Source of the DNA: Candidula unifasciata
Lineage: Eukaryota > Mollusca > Gastropoda > Stylommatophora > Geomitridae
Reading direction: 5' to 3'
Assembly (NCBI GenBank): GCA_905116865.2
Contig: CAJHNH020000224.1
Span: forward strand, 423,657 to 487,656
Length of the DNA: 64,000 bases
This document shows positions 9,529-23,192 of the stretch, in pieces (the first letter of the stretch is position 1; every line of letters starts with the position of its first letter). The notes beneath the pieces are model-generated. The model saw nothing but the letters and a program-made list of their open reading frames with translations, did not search any database and had not been told where the DNA came from. A program made the position numbers and the translations under genes.

Positions 9529-9606
9529 TCAAGCTTGAATATCTGCGGTGTAATGTATGACTTTTTCCTGGTACACATCCAGTTTCTGTTTCACATCTTG
9601 GTAAAT
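9529..9606 (-). CDS. NUP160: NUP160 last coding exon
   Basis: Residues 1316-1340 and stop TGA at 9529-9531. VKQKLDVYQEKV matches the human C-terminal helix ILDKLEDYQQKV; the human tail after it is a few residues longer. Acceptor AATTTCAG, phase 0. The 3' UTR runs towards 9 kb; the first AATAAA on this strand is at 9024-9029, beyond a SINE B copy, so the true 3' end is uncertain. Confidence 0.93.
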   Translation of the reverse strand: MYQDVKQKLDVYQEKVIHYTADIQA

Positions 9607-12071
9607 CTGAAATTGTCAAGTTTCGAAATAAACAGTTGAATTGTAATCAACAAGTGTGATATGCCACTGTCAGTCATTGATTCTGACAACCGATAGTCAG
9701 GGGTTCATAGCTAAATTGACCTATCAATTTCTAAGTCCTTTTCAAGTTATCCTTAGTTTTTTTTTTTTTTTTTTTTTCAAGGTTGTCAACAGATTATCCT
9801 CACTGCACATCGAACTTTTTAATTATGAATCAACATCACAGCACTCGGGAGGATATTGCAATAAGCACTCTGTCCCCATCTTCAGCAGAAAGTGCAGAGC
9901 TCCAATTCCAATATCAGTCTGTATATCCATCTCATCTTTCCCTTGAGTGCTGATCGTCGACCAGATCCCCTGGTCACTCCTCCCAACACCACTCTCTTCA
10001 GACCATGATGATCTCCCTTCCCTTACAACATCTAGCTTCTTTTGCATCAATTAATTCATCACTACATTTAAGACCTTAAGGTCTTGGATTTTTCTTTTTC
10101 TTTGCGTTCACCAGCTGTAAACTCTGGCCAAAAGTTCTAGTTGTTCATCCACTTCTGGACTGCAGTCCTGTTCCAAAACCTGAGTGTTGCGTGTGCATCC
10201 ATTTCACAGATCCGACTCATCTGTATGCAGACTGCTGGTTCCTTGCCTCTCAGGCCGATGCACTCTGACTTCGAAGGAAGCTCCCAGTTAGTCGACTCTT
10301 GCTTTTGGGTAAGCAGTGGGTCTATTCTTGTTTTCCCTACAACAGGGCCCTGGAACCCACATAGGAAGGTCTGGGATTGAAATCTACACCAAGAATTTAT
10401 TTTTATTTTTTTAAAAATGACCTTGGCTCCAAGGTCGACCCAGCCTAAAATAGGTACCAGTTAATTAATGTTAAGGGAATTCAAGGTGGCCGGTGTGATG
10501 TTGACCACAGAACCAACTGAGGGCTGATTGGTCTGTAAGATATGATGCTAGCATCACATACCAAATACAGCGCTGGCATGAGAAGGGTCCCGGATTATCC
10601 AGACAATTCAAGCAAGAAAACTTGCTGGAGATGTTCTTCAAAGCAGAAATTTGCCACACCCAAGATCTATCCTGTACTGGCAAAGACATGCTGAGAGTTG
10701 ACACCAAGATCTATCCTGTACTGGCAAAGACATGTTGAGAGTTGACACCAAGATCTATCCTGTACTGGCAAAGAGGTGTTGAGAGCTGACACCAAGATCT
10801 ATCCTGTACTGGCAGAGATGTTGAGAGTTGACACCAAGATCTATCCTGTACTGGCAAAGACATGAGAGTTGACACCAAGATCTATCCTGTTCTGGCAAAG
10901 ACATGAGAGTTGACACCAAGATCTATCCTGTACTGGCAAAGACATGTTGAGAGTTGACACTAAGATCTATCCTGTACTGGCAAAGACATGTTGAGAGTTG
11001 ACACCAAGATCTATCCTGTACTGGCAAAGACATGTTGAGAGCTGACACCAAGATCTATCCTGTACTGGCAAAGACATGTTGAGAGTTGACACCAAGATCT
11101 ATCCTGTACTGGCAAAGACATGAGAGTTGACACCAAGATTTATCCTGTACTGGCAGACATGTTGAGAGTTGACACCAAGATCTATCCTGTACTGGCAAAG
11201 ACATGAGAGTTGACACCAAGATCTATCCTGTACTGGCAAAGACATGAGAGTTGACACTAAGATTTATCCTGTACTGGCAGACATGTTGAGTGTTGACACC
11301 AAGATCTATCCTGTACTGGCAAAGACATGTTGAGAGTTGACACTAAGATTTATCCTGTACTGGCAAAGACATGTTGAGAGTTGACACTAAGATCTATCCT
11401 GTACTGGCAAAGACATGTTGAGAGTTGACACTAAGATTTATCCTGTACTGGCAAAGACATGTTGAGAGTTGACACTAAGATTTATCCTGTACTGGCAAAG
11501 ACATGTTGAGTGTTGACAGTAAGATCTATCCTGTAGTGGCAAAGACATGTTGAGTGTTGACAGTAAGATCTATCCTGTACTGGCAAAGACATGTTGAGTG
11601 TTGACTGCAGTGATATTCATCTACACTGAGTAAACAGTGAGGCTCTACCAGCAAATCTCAGCTACCACAGACAGTGACAGAAAACATTTGGACAGACAGG
11701 TACGTTACTTACGCTGTTGTAGGTAGGATTATCTTGTTCTCTCAAGGCCACCAGCAACTGATCCAGACAGGTGTAGGGAACCCAAACACTCAACGGTGAA
11801 GGCTTGTCCAAGCCCTAACAATAAGGAAAATGTCAGTATACAAGCACAAGTGACACTATGTTGGGATTATGTGTCTTAATGCGTGCTTGCTTCTGTTTTG
11901 TCTTCTGATCTAATTATACATTTAGGATGGATTAGATTGTCTACTTCCTCTCTCTCTCTGTCTCTCTCTCCCTGCCAGAGCTCTAGCCAATGTGTATGTG
12001 TGTTTTTTTTAATCATCATACCATGCTGTGCGATTTAATAATATACAAGGCTCTCTGTATAGTTTTTGTAT

Positions 12072-12160
<89 letters not shown>

Positions 12161-15100
12161 TGTATTTATCTGTTTCGTTTGTTATGCTGTGATTATTGCT
12201 GTTGTAGTGGTAATGGACACTGTCTTCACAAGACATAAGAGAAATAGTCTAATCCGACAGAAATAAAATGTTTACATATCATGCTAGGTGTAACGAGGAA
12301 AGATAAAAGGAATCATGACAGGAAGAGAGTCGGCACAGAAATAATACTGAACTTTATAGGCAGATCAAACTGTGTGGGTATGTAACAAAATTGGCAACAG
12401 ACAGGGCACCACAGAGAGCAATAGATACAGTGGTAACAGAGCCAGAGGTCCATCACCCAGAAGATGGACCATGGAAAAATCGGAAACGCTGAAAAGTACC
12501 ATATATAAAGCAAACAAAAGGGTTGGTTCCAGAGATCTCTTCCTGACCTGACACTGCAAGGCATTCCAGGAATCCAGGAATGGGGGAAAGAAGAGTAGTG
12601 GTGTTAGTTTTCTATGTGGCTTGGCCTGTGATGTCCATGTACCAAAGATATTTGCTTGCTTCATTACGACATCTGTACCATTGCGGGTAAGCACTAGGAG
12701 TATTGCAGGCCTTAGAAAGAAAGGCTGTATCTTCAAGCAGTCATCACATTAACATATCAATTCTAATGGCCACTAAAGTTTGTAGATTTCATTTCAAAAC
12801 TAATATTTCATTGTGGGATCCTATTGCAAGACATTTCTGGCCATGCTGTGATTGCTGAGTTTTTTACTCCTGTACCAATATAGTACATTAGACTTGGCTA
12901 ATTATGGTTCTGAAGACAAACACAACAGATGGAAGATGCCAGACTATGGGAAGTTGGATTCTCAACATACAACAATGGGAGATGCCAGACTATGGGAAGT
13001 TGGATTCTCAACATACAACAATGGGAGATGCCAGACTATTATGGGAAGTTGGATTCTCAACATACAACAGATGGAAGATGCAAGACTATGGGAAGGTGGA
13101 TTCTCAACATACAACAGATGGAAGATGCCAGACTATGACAACAGGAAAATTTGGTCATCAACACACAACAGATGGAAGATGCCAGACTATGGTAACTGGA
13201 TTCTCAACATGCAACAGATAGGAGATGCCAGACTATGGTAACTGGATTCTCAAGACGCAACAGATGGGAGATGCCAGACTATGGTAAATGGATTCTCAAC
13301 ACGCAACAGATAGGAGATGCCAGACTATGGTAACTGGATTCTCAACATGCAACAGATGGGAGATGCCAGACTATGGTAACTGGATTCTCAACATGCAACA
13401 GATAGGAGATGCCAGACTATGGTAACTGGATTCTCAAGACACAACAGATGGGAGATGCCAGACTATGGTAACTGGATTCTCAACATGCAACAGATAGGAG
13501 ATGCCAGACTATGGTAACTGGATTCTCAACATGCAACAGATAGGAGATGCCAGACTATGGTAACTGGATTCTCAAGACGCAACAGATAGGAGATGCCAGA
13601 CTATGGTAAATGGATTCTCAACACGCAACAGATAGGAGATGCCAGACTATGGTAACTGGATATTCAACACATGAGAGATGCCAGACTATGGTAACTGGAT
13701 ACTCAACAAACAACAGACAAGAGATGCCAGACTATGGTAACTGGATACTCAACACACAACAGATGGAAGATGCCTGACTATGGTAACTGGATACTCAACA
13801 CACAACAGATGAAAGATGCCAGACTATGGTAACTGGATTCTCAACATACAACAGATGGAAGATCCCAGAGTATGGTAACTGGATTCTCAACACACAACAG
13901 ATGGGAGATGCCTGACTATGGTAACTGGATACTCAACACACAACAGATGAGAGATGCCAGACTATGGTAACAATGCACTTACTTTCAACTTGAAGGCCGG
14001 ACCATCCGAGCCATTCAGCACATGCATCAGGACCTCCAGGTACTCCGTCACTAGCGACGCTGCCTGCGGGAGCATGTCAAAGGTCAGGTAGATCCTCGCC
14101 AGGGCAGCCACATCCAAGGCCTGGCAATGAAGACAGATATTTCAACAGATATTTTACCAGCCGATTACGGAGAAGTATACTTTAGCAGCGTATCTGTTGG
14201 CGACAACATGTAGCTACAGAAATGTCATGCACTGGTTTACAAGAATTTTTCCTCTTGCTTACAGCCAGGACCTCTAAATGGTGATCTTATACAAGCAGTT
14301 GTTAGTTTCAGGTTTAATATATTAATGCAGTCTTCTTCTTCTTCGTGTTCACCGGCTGTTAACTCCGGCGGAAGGTTTGGTGTTCTTCCACCTCTGGACT
14401 CTAGTTTTGTTCCAGAACCTTGCAGCACATTGGTTTCACAGATCTGGCTTTTTTTTTCTTGCTTCCCAGGTATTCTGACTCCAAAAGATGTCCCCAATTA
14501 TTCAACTCCTACGACATGCTTGCTGGGTAGGCAGTGGGCCTATTCTGGTCTTCCCCCACAATGGGGCTCCGGAACCCACAGGGGGAAGTTTGTGGATCAA
14601 AATGGACAGAGATCACAACATGAAAAACAAGCTGCTACTAGGGCATGAAATGGGTCGTCATGTAGGTCCTTTACAGAACGTTGCTCACATGACAGCCCAC
14701 CGGAAAGAAATCAGGTCACTGGCCAGTTCTCCTGTCTCAAATACTTTCCCAAGGTGTCTCTTATAACCTTACTGGTACTTACTGGTCAGCTCTTGCCCGG
14801 TAGCACACCCTCCGCTACTGCTCTTTCCAAACCACGGAGGCCCTTGATAAGGTCAAAGTATTTCTATTTCGGAGACAAGACGCAGTTTATGAGCCAATCT
14901 GCCTTTCTGTTCAGATCTTTGAGAATATATTAGTATTTCTTGTCTTCTTGGTGAAATCGGTACCAAATAATTAAAAACATTTTCTGAAAAGAAAAGGTAG
15001 GAAGGAGGGGAAATGGCCAATCCATTCCATTGTACTATGCCTAGAATATATGGGAGCCACCATGATGTAATTGCTACATACTTGGCTGTTGGTGTGAAGG

Positions 15101-18100
15101 TCGTGGGTTTAAATCATGATGGAATTAGATTTTTTTTCTTCTTTAAAATATGACCTTTGCTCCCAGGTCGATCCAGCCTTAAATGGGTACCCAGTTAAAG
15201 TCTGGGAAGTAAAGGTGTCCAGCATGATGCTGACCACTGACTGCTAATTGGTCAATAAAATATAGGTCTAGCCTTGAAGGCGTGGAAAATGCTCCTTTAC
15301 TAGAATATATGAATGCTAACTTCACTTTACTAGAACATATGAATGCTAACTTCACTTTACTAGAACATATGAATGCTAACTTGGCTTTACTAGAACATAT
15401 GAATGCTAACTTCACTTTACTAGAACATATGAATGCTAACTTCACTTTACTAGAACATATGAATGCCAACTTCACTTTACTAGAACATATGAATGCTAAC
15501 TTCACTTTACTAGAACATATGAATGCTAACTTCACTTTACTAGAACATATGAATGCCAACTTCACTTTACTAGAACATATGAATGCTAACTTCACTTTAC
15601 TAGAACATATGAATGCTAACTTCACTTTACTAGAACATATGAATGCTAACTTGACTTTACTAGAACATATGAATGCTAACTTCACTTTACTAGAACACAT
15701 GAATGCTAAACACACCCAATAACAGTTTATGCTTTTATCTTTTACATATTTCATAAGTGACTAATTCAAAACGACCAACAATTCACAAGAGCCCAAAAAG
15801 TTACTTTAGCCAAAAGAAGAAATAAATACCTTGTATGAATGAATGAGCCATGTGGGCAAGGGAAAACTCTGTGACAGCAAGGTGAAGGCCACACATCTGT
15901 GACACACCCCACTGCCATCCTCCAGTCGGGACAGATAACTCTGCAACAAACTCCAGGTCTGGTCAGACGCAGTGATCTCCTTGACCCCACAGGGAGGGAT
16001 GTTGTTCTCTCGGAGCCAGGTCCAAGTGGAAGCAGTGGTGTCAAGACCTGGTGTGTGGTTGGATGAGGCAATCAGTTTGATTAAATGATTGTCTGATGGT
16101 TAAGATCACAACTGTTATGTTTGTAAGCATGTGTTCGATACCCAATAGCACTCACAAACACACAACAGTATGTATTATTTCATCATCATCATAAACCGCT
16201 CCACCCATTATTAAGCATCATGAGGAGAAATAATCTGTGATCCTAGCCATGCTGGCTGGGACTAGCTATTGTTAGGCCGTGAAACTGCAGAATGTCTTCA
16301 ATACTGTCGATACATATTTTCATGGCCGTCCTCTTGCAACTGATCTCTGAGACATAGTGTCTGTGATAGTGTCCGACCGGTGTTGCATTCAAATGAGATG
16401 ACCAAACCACTTGATAAGAGTATGCATTACTGAAACCTGTACTATTTATATTTAGTGCTGGCCTAGTGGTCTGAATCCTCATGAAGGCTGATTTCTGGGT
16501 AGTTTCTCCCCTTGCTGGTTGTTCCCTGCTGCTCCGGCAGATGCACTCCGACTTTAAAGGAAGTTCCCAATCAGTCGACTCCCACAACATGCTTGTTGGG
16601 GAGGCAGTGTGTCTGTTCTTGTTTTCCCCACAATAGGGTCCCGGAACCCCAAGGAGGAAGTCCAGTCCTCCATTGTATTCTTTTCTGGGCAATCCTTTCA
16701 AGGATGGAATCTTGTCCAGCAGCATTGGTTTCTCTCAGCAAAGTTGGGTTTTAGGGTTTCATTCAGATGTCCTGGTTTTATTAATCTATTTCCGATTCCA
16801 ATGCCTGTTTGTTTGGTGATTTTCTGCTCACTCCTTTTTGTGATAGGCCCAACCGATATATTGCCATGTTATCTTTGTCTTATAACTGTTGATACCAGTA
16901 AATATGTAAATATTTCTCTTATTGAGTAATTTTCCAATTAATCTAGCAGGTCATCTTCACAAAGAAGGTTGGCAACAATGGATAGACAAACTCTCACCCT
17001 GGTTATATTTCTTCTGTGTTCACCTTGAAAAGGTGGTTGGCAAGTTGTGTTGTGGTTTACAGCTAGGCTGTGATAGTTGCACTTTTTAGTCAAAATCAGC
17101 AAACCCGTAATTAATCACCTTTTACAGCATGCTTGTTTTACAAGGCAGAGGAATACTTGTGTTGTTTTTTTAAACCCAAAAGTGAGGCCCCAGAACCGAA
17201 ACAAACTGTAAATCCAATATAAGCTGGGACATCATCAATCAGGTGCCATCTTCACAAGGCAGGCTGGCTGCAATAGATCTTCAACACACTCTGTCTCTTG
17301 TCTTGGTCGTACAACTTCTCAGACTGATGTTTATCTATCTCTTGATGTTGTCCTCCCTCTTGTATTGTTGTCCACCCCTTGTGACAATTTCAACGCAAAA
17401 TTCAAATAAACGTTTTACAATATAACATTGAAGTGTTTTACTGAACTGACCAGATATGTTCGTGTGCGAGGATGAGGATATTGCCAGTGTGACACAGCGC
17501 AAGGCCAGGCTGGACAGAACTGGTTCTGGTGACAGAGAAAATGTCTGTGTCACTGAGACGGCCAGATCGTACAAGCCAACAGAACACAGCAGGGATAGTA
17601 ACTCTTCCGGAGAAGGTGGCGGACCTGGCAGAATATACAAATATTGTGTAATTACATAACTTAGGACAGACTACATGCATACAATATAATAATGACATAG
17701 GGCCGCATTAGCGCAGTCGATAAGAGGCTCGCTTTCAAATCCAGCTGCAACTCGCTGCAGCCCACAGTCGGTGTTCGAAACATGGCGGCTCCCGGAGTTC
17801 ACCCAGCCTCTAGGAAATAGGTACCAGGTAAATAGAGGAATGTCGCTGTAGCCACAGAGTTACGTGCAGACGGCAACACAGGCGTACAATTCTTATCTGC
17901 TGTCTGTACTGGTGGCAGAGCACTTATGGTTTATAACCGTATGCAATGACGCTGGTTCAAATCTCCCGACTTTACCTTTACCTTTTTTTTATAATGACAT
18001 GCAGGATAGAATACATGCATACACTAAAAGAATTATACATCATGTTCTGACATCCTCAAGCCGGTTCAATAGTGTTTACACTGCTGCTCCTGTCCAGCAA

Positions 18101-21100
18101 CATCTTTGGTGCCAAGCTGTGTTGTCACTTATCCTTCCCTTTGTATTACTGGCAATGTAGAGACGGGGTACCTGCTGCCTGAGCAACAGCCTGTGCTCCA
18201 GTTCAACATGTCAAGGCTTGTGCCCTGGAGAGTTATTCCAGTTCAACATGTCAAGGCCTTGTGCCCTGGAGAGTTACTCCAGTTCAACCTGCCAAGGCTT
18301 GTGCCCTGAAGAGTTACTCCAGTTCAACCTGCCAAGGCTTCTGCCCTTGAGAGTTACTCCAGTTCAACCTGCCGAGGCTTGTGCCCTGGAGAGTTACTCC
18401 AGTTCAACATGTCAAGGCTTGTGCCCTGGGGAGTTACTCCAGTTCAACATGTCAAGGCTTGTGCCCTGGGGAGTTACTCCAGTTCAACCTACCAAGGCTT
18501 GTGCCCTGGAGAGTTACTCCAGTTCAACATGTCAAGGCTTGTGCCCTGGAGAGTTACTCCAGTTCAACCTGCCAAGGCTTCTGCCCTTGAGAGTTACTCC
18601 AGTTCAACCTGCCGAGGCTTGTGCCCTGGAGAGTTACTCCAGTTCAACATGTCAAGGCTTGTGCCCTGGGGAGTTACTCCAGTTCAACATGTCAAGGCTT
18701 GTGCCCTGGGGAGTTACTCCAGTTCAACCTACCAAGGCTTGTGCCCTGAAGAGTTACTCCAGTTCAACAAGTCAAGGCTTGTGCCCTGGAGAGTTACTCC
18801 AGTTCAACATGTCAAGGCTTGTGCCCTGGAGAGTTATTTCAGTTCAACATGTCAAGGCTTGTGTCCTGGAGAGTTATTCCAGTTCAACATGTCAAGGCTT
18901 GTGCCCTGGAGAGTTATTCCAGTTCAACATGTCAAGGCCTTGTGCCCTGGAGAGTTACTCCAGTTCAACATGTCAAGGCTTGTGCCCTGGAGAGTTACTC
19001 CAGTTCAACCTGCCAAGGCTTGTGCCCTGGAGAGTTATTCCAACTTCAACACAACACAGAAAGCAGCAGTTGACTGCTGGTCATAGCAGACGCAGTTCCC
19101 AAAAACCACAGCGGCACAACTCTATGGTCCCCAGAGATTGGTAGTTGCCTCCTGCTATTTAGGTCCCCACCCCGATGTACACGTTCACCCAAACATTTAC
19201 ACACATATACCAACAAGTAAGGGAGATAACTACCTGAAGTAAGAGCAGTGTCTGGCTGTTTCTTGATCAGTCGTAACCGAGCGTCCAGTAACAAGTACTG
19301 TTTTTCCAGATCGGAGAGTTCCAAAATTTCCATCTTTCTTGTATCTGGGGTAAATAAAATTGAAAAACATTTGTTTGAAGCATACATAAGCAAATATGCT
19401 GGATTGTGAAACGTACGTACATTCATATGCGAGAGACAACTGAAATGCTATGTCTGCAGCAGCAGCAGTTTCCACAGCCAGTTTCAAAGAAGCTCAAAGG
19501 GCCAAGATGGGAAAGATACTATCATCCGTGACTGGGCGCCCACTGGTAGATGACTTAGTCATCGGTTGGGTCTGCAGGAGTCTTTTACCAAATCTGCCTT
19601 GTTATGTTTTAATTCACAACCCAGCGGTGCAGATCCAGCCAATGTCTGCCTGTTCATTACCCATGATAATGAGCAAAAATGCCAGTTGTGATGATTGAGA
19701 TGACCCATTAAGTTTGTGAAAGATAAATAAATATTCACTACTGGCAAGTGTTGCACAATATTTGTAAGCTAGTATCATCATCTCTTGCAATCTCAAGCAA
19801 GTATCAATCCATGTACTTATATTTAATGCAATGATAAAACAATGTATCAACAATCTTCTCTTACTGCCTGCTGCCATCTCTTTACCCTTTAATGATAAAA
19901 CAATGTATCAACAATCTTCTTTTACTGCCTGCTGCCATCTCTTTACCTGTTAATTTTTGTGCAGAGTAGACCGCTTAAGGCGATCTCTGATGTCGAGAAT
20001 TTCTAGTGTGCGAAGAACAATTTGTTTAACTCCAGCAACTTTTCTTGCTTAAATTCTTATCTGGAAAAGAAGAATTTCAAATAAGAAAAACCATTTCTTG
20101 GGTCCCTGGTTAGTTCTCCTTATCAGGTCTGCACTGTAACTGTTATATCATGCTGCAGTTTTTCTGTTCTCATAATGTAACTTAATTGTGGAGAGTGCTT
20201 AAGTCATGTTGCAGTTTGTCTGTTCTTATACTGCGGCCAAAACAATATTGACCTTCCTACCTGATATTTGTGAGACAGTTTTGTGTGTGTGTTTGTGTGT
20301 GTCTTTCAAAACATGTACATCACTCATTCTGGGACAGATCAATAAACAAACAACTTGGTGTTTTACTTTTAAGCTTTCTCTTCCTTGGGTTGTCAGTTCC
20401 TTCCTGGCGACCTCGTCTGCTGCCAGTTTCATCCTTGCTGGTGGCTGACCTGGTCTCAGGTTTGACGATCCAGGCATACTCTGGCTTTCCCAGACGTAAG
20501 GCGTTGAGGGTGGACAGGTAGCACTGAGCCTGCTTTTGAAGACTCTTGAGTCCAGGCACTTCCTGAGACAGTCTCAGGCCTTGCTCAAACATGATCCTTG
20601 CAGCTGAAAAAATGAAAGGATCAAAACAGCTTTCCAGTTGGCAATCTTGACAAAGAACACACATGATGGCATTGTGGTCAGCTTGCCACTACTAGCCTAA
20701 TACCTTGGCATCTGTGGCTTAGGCATTGTGAACGCGCTTCACCCCATAATGCTGGGGGGCTGGGTTCGATCCCAGCAGCGGACAATTTGTCTTGCTTTGG
20801 TTTTGACAGTGGTCTTTTGTTCCAGAACCTGAATGTTGCCTGCACATCTGTTTTAAAGATCTGACTTATTTGTATGCAGACTGTTGGTTCCTTGCCTCAC
20901 AAGCAGATGCAACTCCGACTGCAAAGGAAGCCACCCAGTCAGTTGACTCTTACGACATGCTAGCTGGGGGGGGGGGGGAGGCTATTCTTGTTTTCCCTAA
21001 AATGGGGACCTAGAACCCAAACAACAGACAGGGATAAATATTAACAATTTGAAAATCAACCATCCATCTTCTTGGGCGACCTCTTGCTCCCATGTCAGAT

Positions 21101-23148
21101 CTTCTCAAATATAGCAGCTGTACTGGTAACTGTCGGCTCTGTGGCTAAGTCGATGCGAACGCTTCGCAATGCCGGGATGCCGGGTTCGATCCCAGCTGCA
21201 GGCCATGTGCCTTGCGTTGGTTTCGACAGTGGTATCAAGAAAGCGACCGTCCAGTAAGCAATGACAAACTACTGGACGTAAATTTGCCTAGAAAAACCAC
21301 ACAGCAGCCGGGGGGGCTGTTCGGGTTGGTTCTGCAATGTCCTGTAAAGGATACGCAACTAACTAACTGGTAACTGGTATTGCTGTCTTCTAATGCCCAA
21401 CCATGTCATTTTCTGCTTCTCAACACAAAAGACATTGCTCTCACAACCTTCCTGACGACATCATTTCTCACTGACCTGACTGGTTCAATTGGTGGTTAAG
21501 CATACACATCATATTAAATGACAGATCAATATCACAGGAAATGAAACAAACGGGAAGACACACAAAATGCATCCAATAAAAAGGAAAACATTAACCCCAC
21601 AACAACAAAGCAGAGACAAGAACAACAAGAAAATACACACAAAAAAAGAAAACATTAACATCGCAAAAAAGAAACCTGACACAAAAACATCACAAGAAAG
21701 AAAACTGACACAGAAACAGCACAAGAAAGAAAATTAACACAGAAACAGCACAAGAAAGAAAATTAACACAGAAACAGCACTAGAAAGAAAACTGACACAG
21801 AAACAGCACAAGAAAGAAAACTAACACAAAAACAGCACAAGAAAGAAAACTGACACAGAAACAGCACAAGAAAGAGAACTAACACAGAAACAGCACAAGA
21901 AAGAAAACTAACACAAAAACATCACAAGAAAGAAAACTGACACACAAACAGAACAAGAAAGAAAACTGACACAGAAACAGCACAAGAAAGAAAACTGACA
22001 CAGAAACAGCACAAGAAAGAAAACTGACACAGAAACAGCACAAGAAAGAAAACTGACACAGAAACAGCACAAGAAAGAAAACTGACACAGAAACAGCACA
22101 AGAAAGAAAACACAAAAACATCAAAGAAAGAAAACTGACACACAAACAGCACAAGAAAGAAAACTGTCACAGAAACAGCACAAGAAAGAAAACTGACACA
22201 GAAACAGCACAAGAAAGAAAACTGACACAGAAACAGCACAAGTAAGAAAACACACAAAAACATTAAAGAAAGAAAACAGAAATAGAAACCTAACAACAAC
22301 AACGCACCTTTCCTGTAGTCCTCCCTGTAGATAAAGAATGAGTAGAGCAGACTGTAGTAGTCGTAGGTCAGCAGGTCAACAGACCTGGCTCGGCTCTCCA
22401 GGATGTAGACAACCTGCAAGTAGAATACAATCACTCCGTTATCTGATTGTTCTGTCAGCACAGAAAACAGGCTTCTTGCTTCTCCACATGGGAACTGCAC
22501 ATTTGTGGTCTTGTGTCCCAGACAGCTGAACTTATACCCCAAGACTGTCCTCAACATCATATGTTATGACAAATAACCTGGCCTATCCATTTATGACCAA
22601 AAAAAATCGACCACATTCAACCTAATGCTAGCAGCTTCAGCTATAAACCTGTGGTTTGTTCGTGCCAAGTATGTTGGCTAAGAAGTGTTGATTGCACCAA
22701 AATGAGTGGCTTGGACTGGCACTCTAGTGTCTAGTGATGGCTGCTGGGGGAACAAGCGGACTGGTGTGCATGATTATCAGTACCCCAGTCCTATCGAACT
22801 CCAGTGCTGATTGAAGACTACTGAGGAGGTGGGAGCTGTTGTGCACGAGTATAAGAACTACCGTGCCACTGAACTCTAGTGCAAATGGAAGACTGTTGAT
22901 GGGGTGGCCTGGGGGGGGGATTTCCTGGACAAAAAAGGGGACCAAGAACAATGACTGAGATGCATATTTCTTTCTTTTGCCATCTCACTGTTGCCAGGTT
23001 GTAGCCTAGTGTCGTGGTTTTCTGTATTTTTTCTAACACTATTCAGGGGGCTTGGGTGAAGAATTTTCAATATTTTTGCAGGTTTCAGATACATCATTTA
23101 TCCAACTCTTGTATGGCTTTCCCTTCATTTTCCTTCCAGATGGCTTGC

Positions 23149-23192
<44 letters not shown>

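Noticed and set aside
15179..15754. Open frames on both strands (KLAFICSSKV; LLEHMNANFT)
   Set aside because: The 30-bp unit is a multiple of three and stop-free in two frames. No gene homology.
17701..17790. tRNA gene
   Set aside because: A and B box matches exist, but the element has an insertion in the anticodon region, no intact acceptor stem, a SINE body behind it and an inverted copy at 30345-30628.
18218..19144. 308-codon open reading frame of repeats (FNMSRLVPWRV)
   Set aside because: A product of a 40-bp repeat lacking stops in that phase; other frames are open too, as expected of a stop-free unit.
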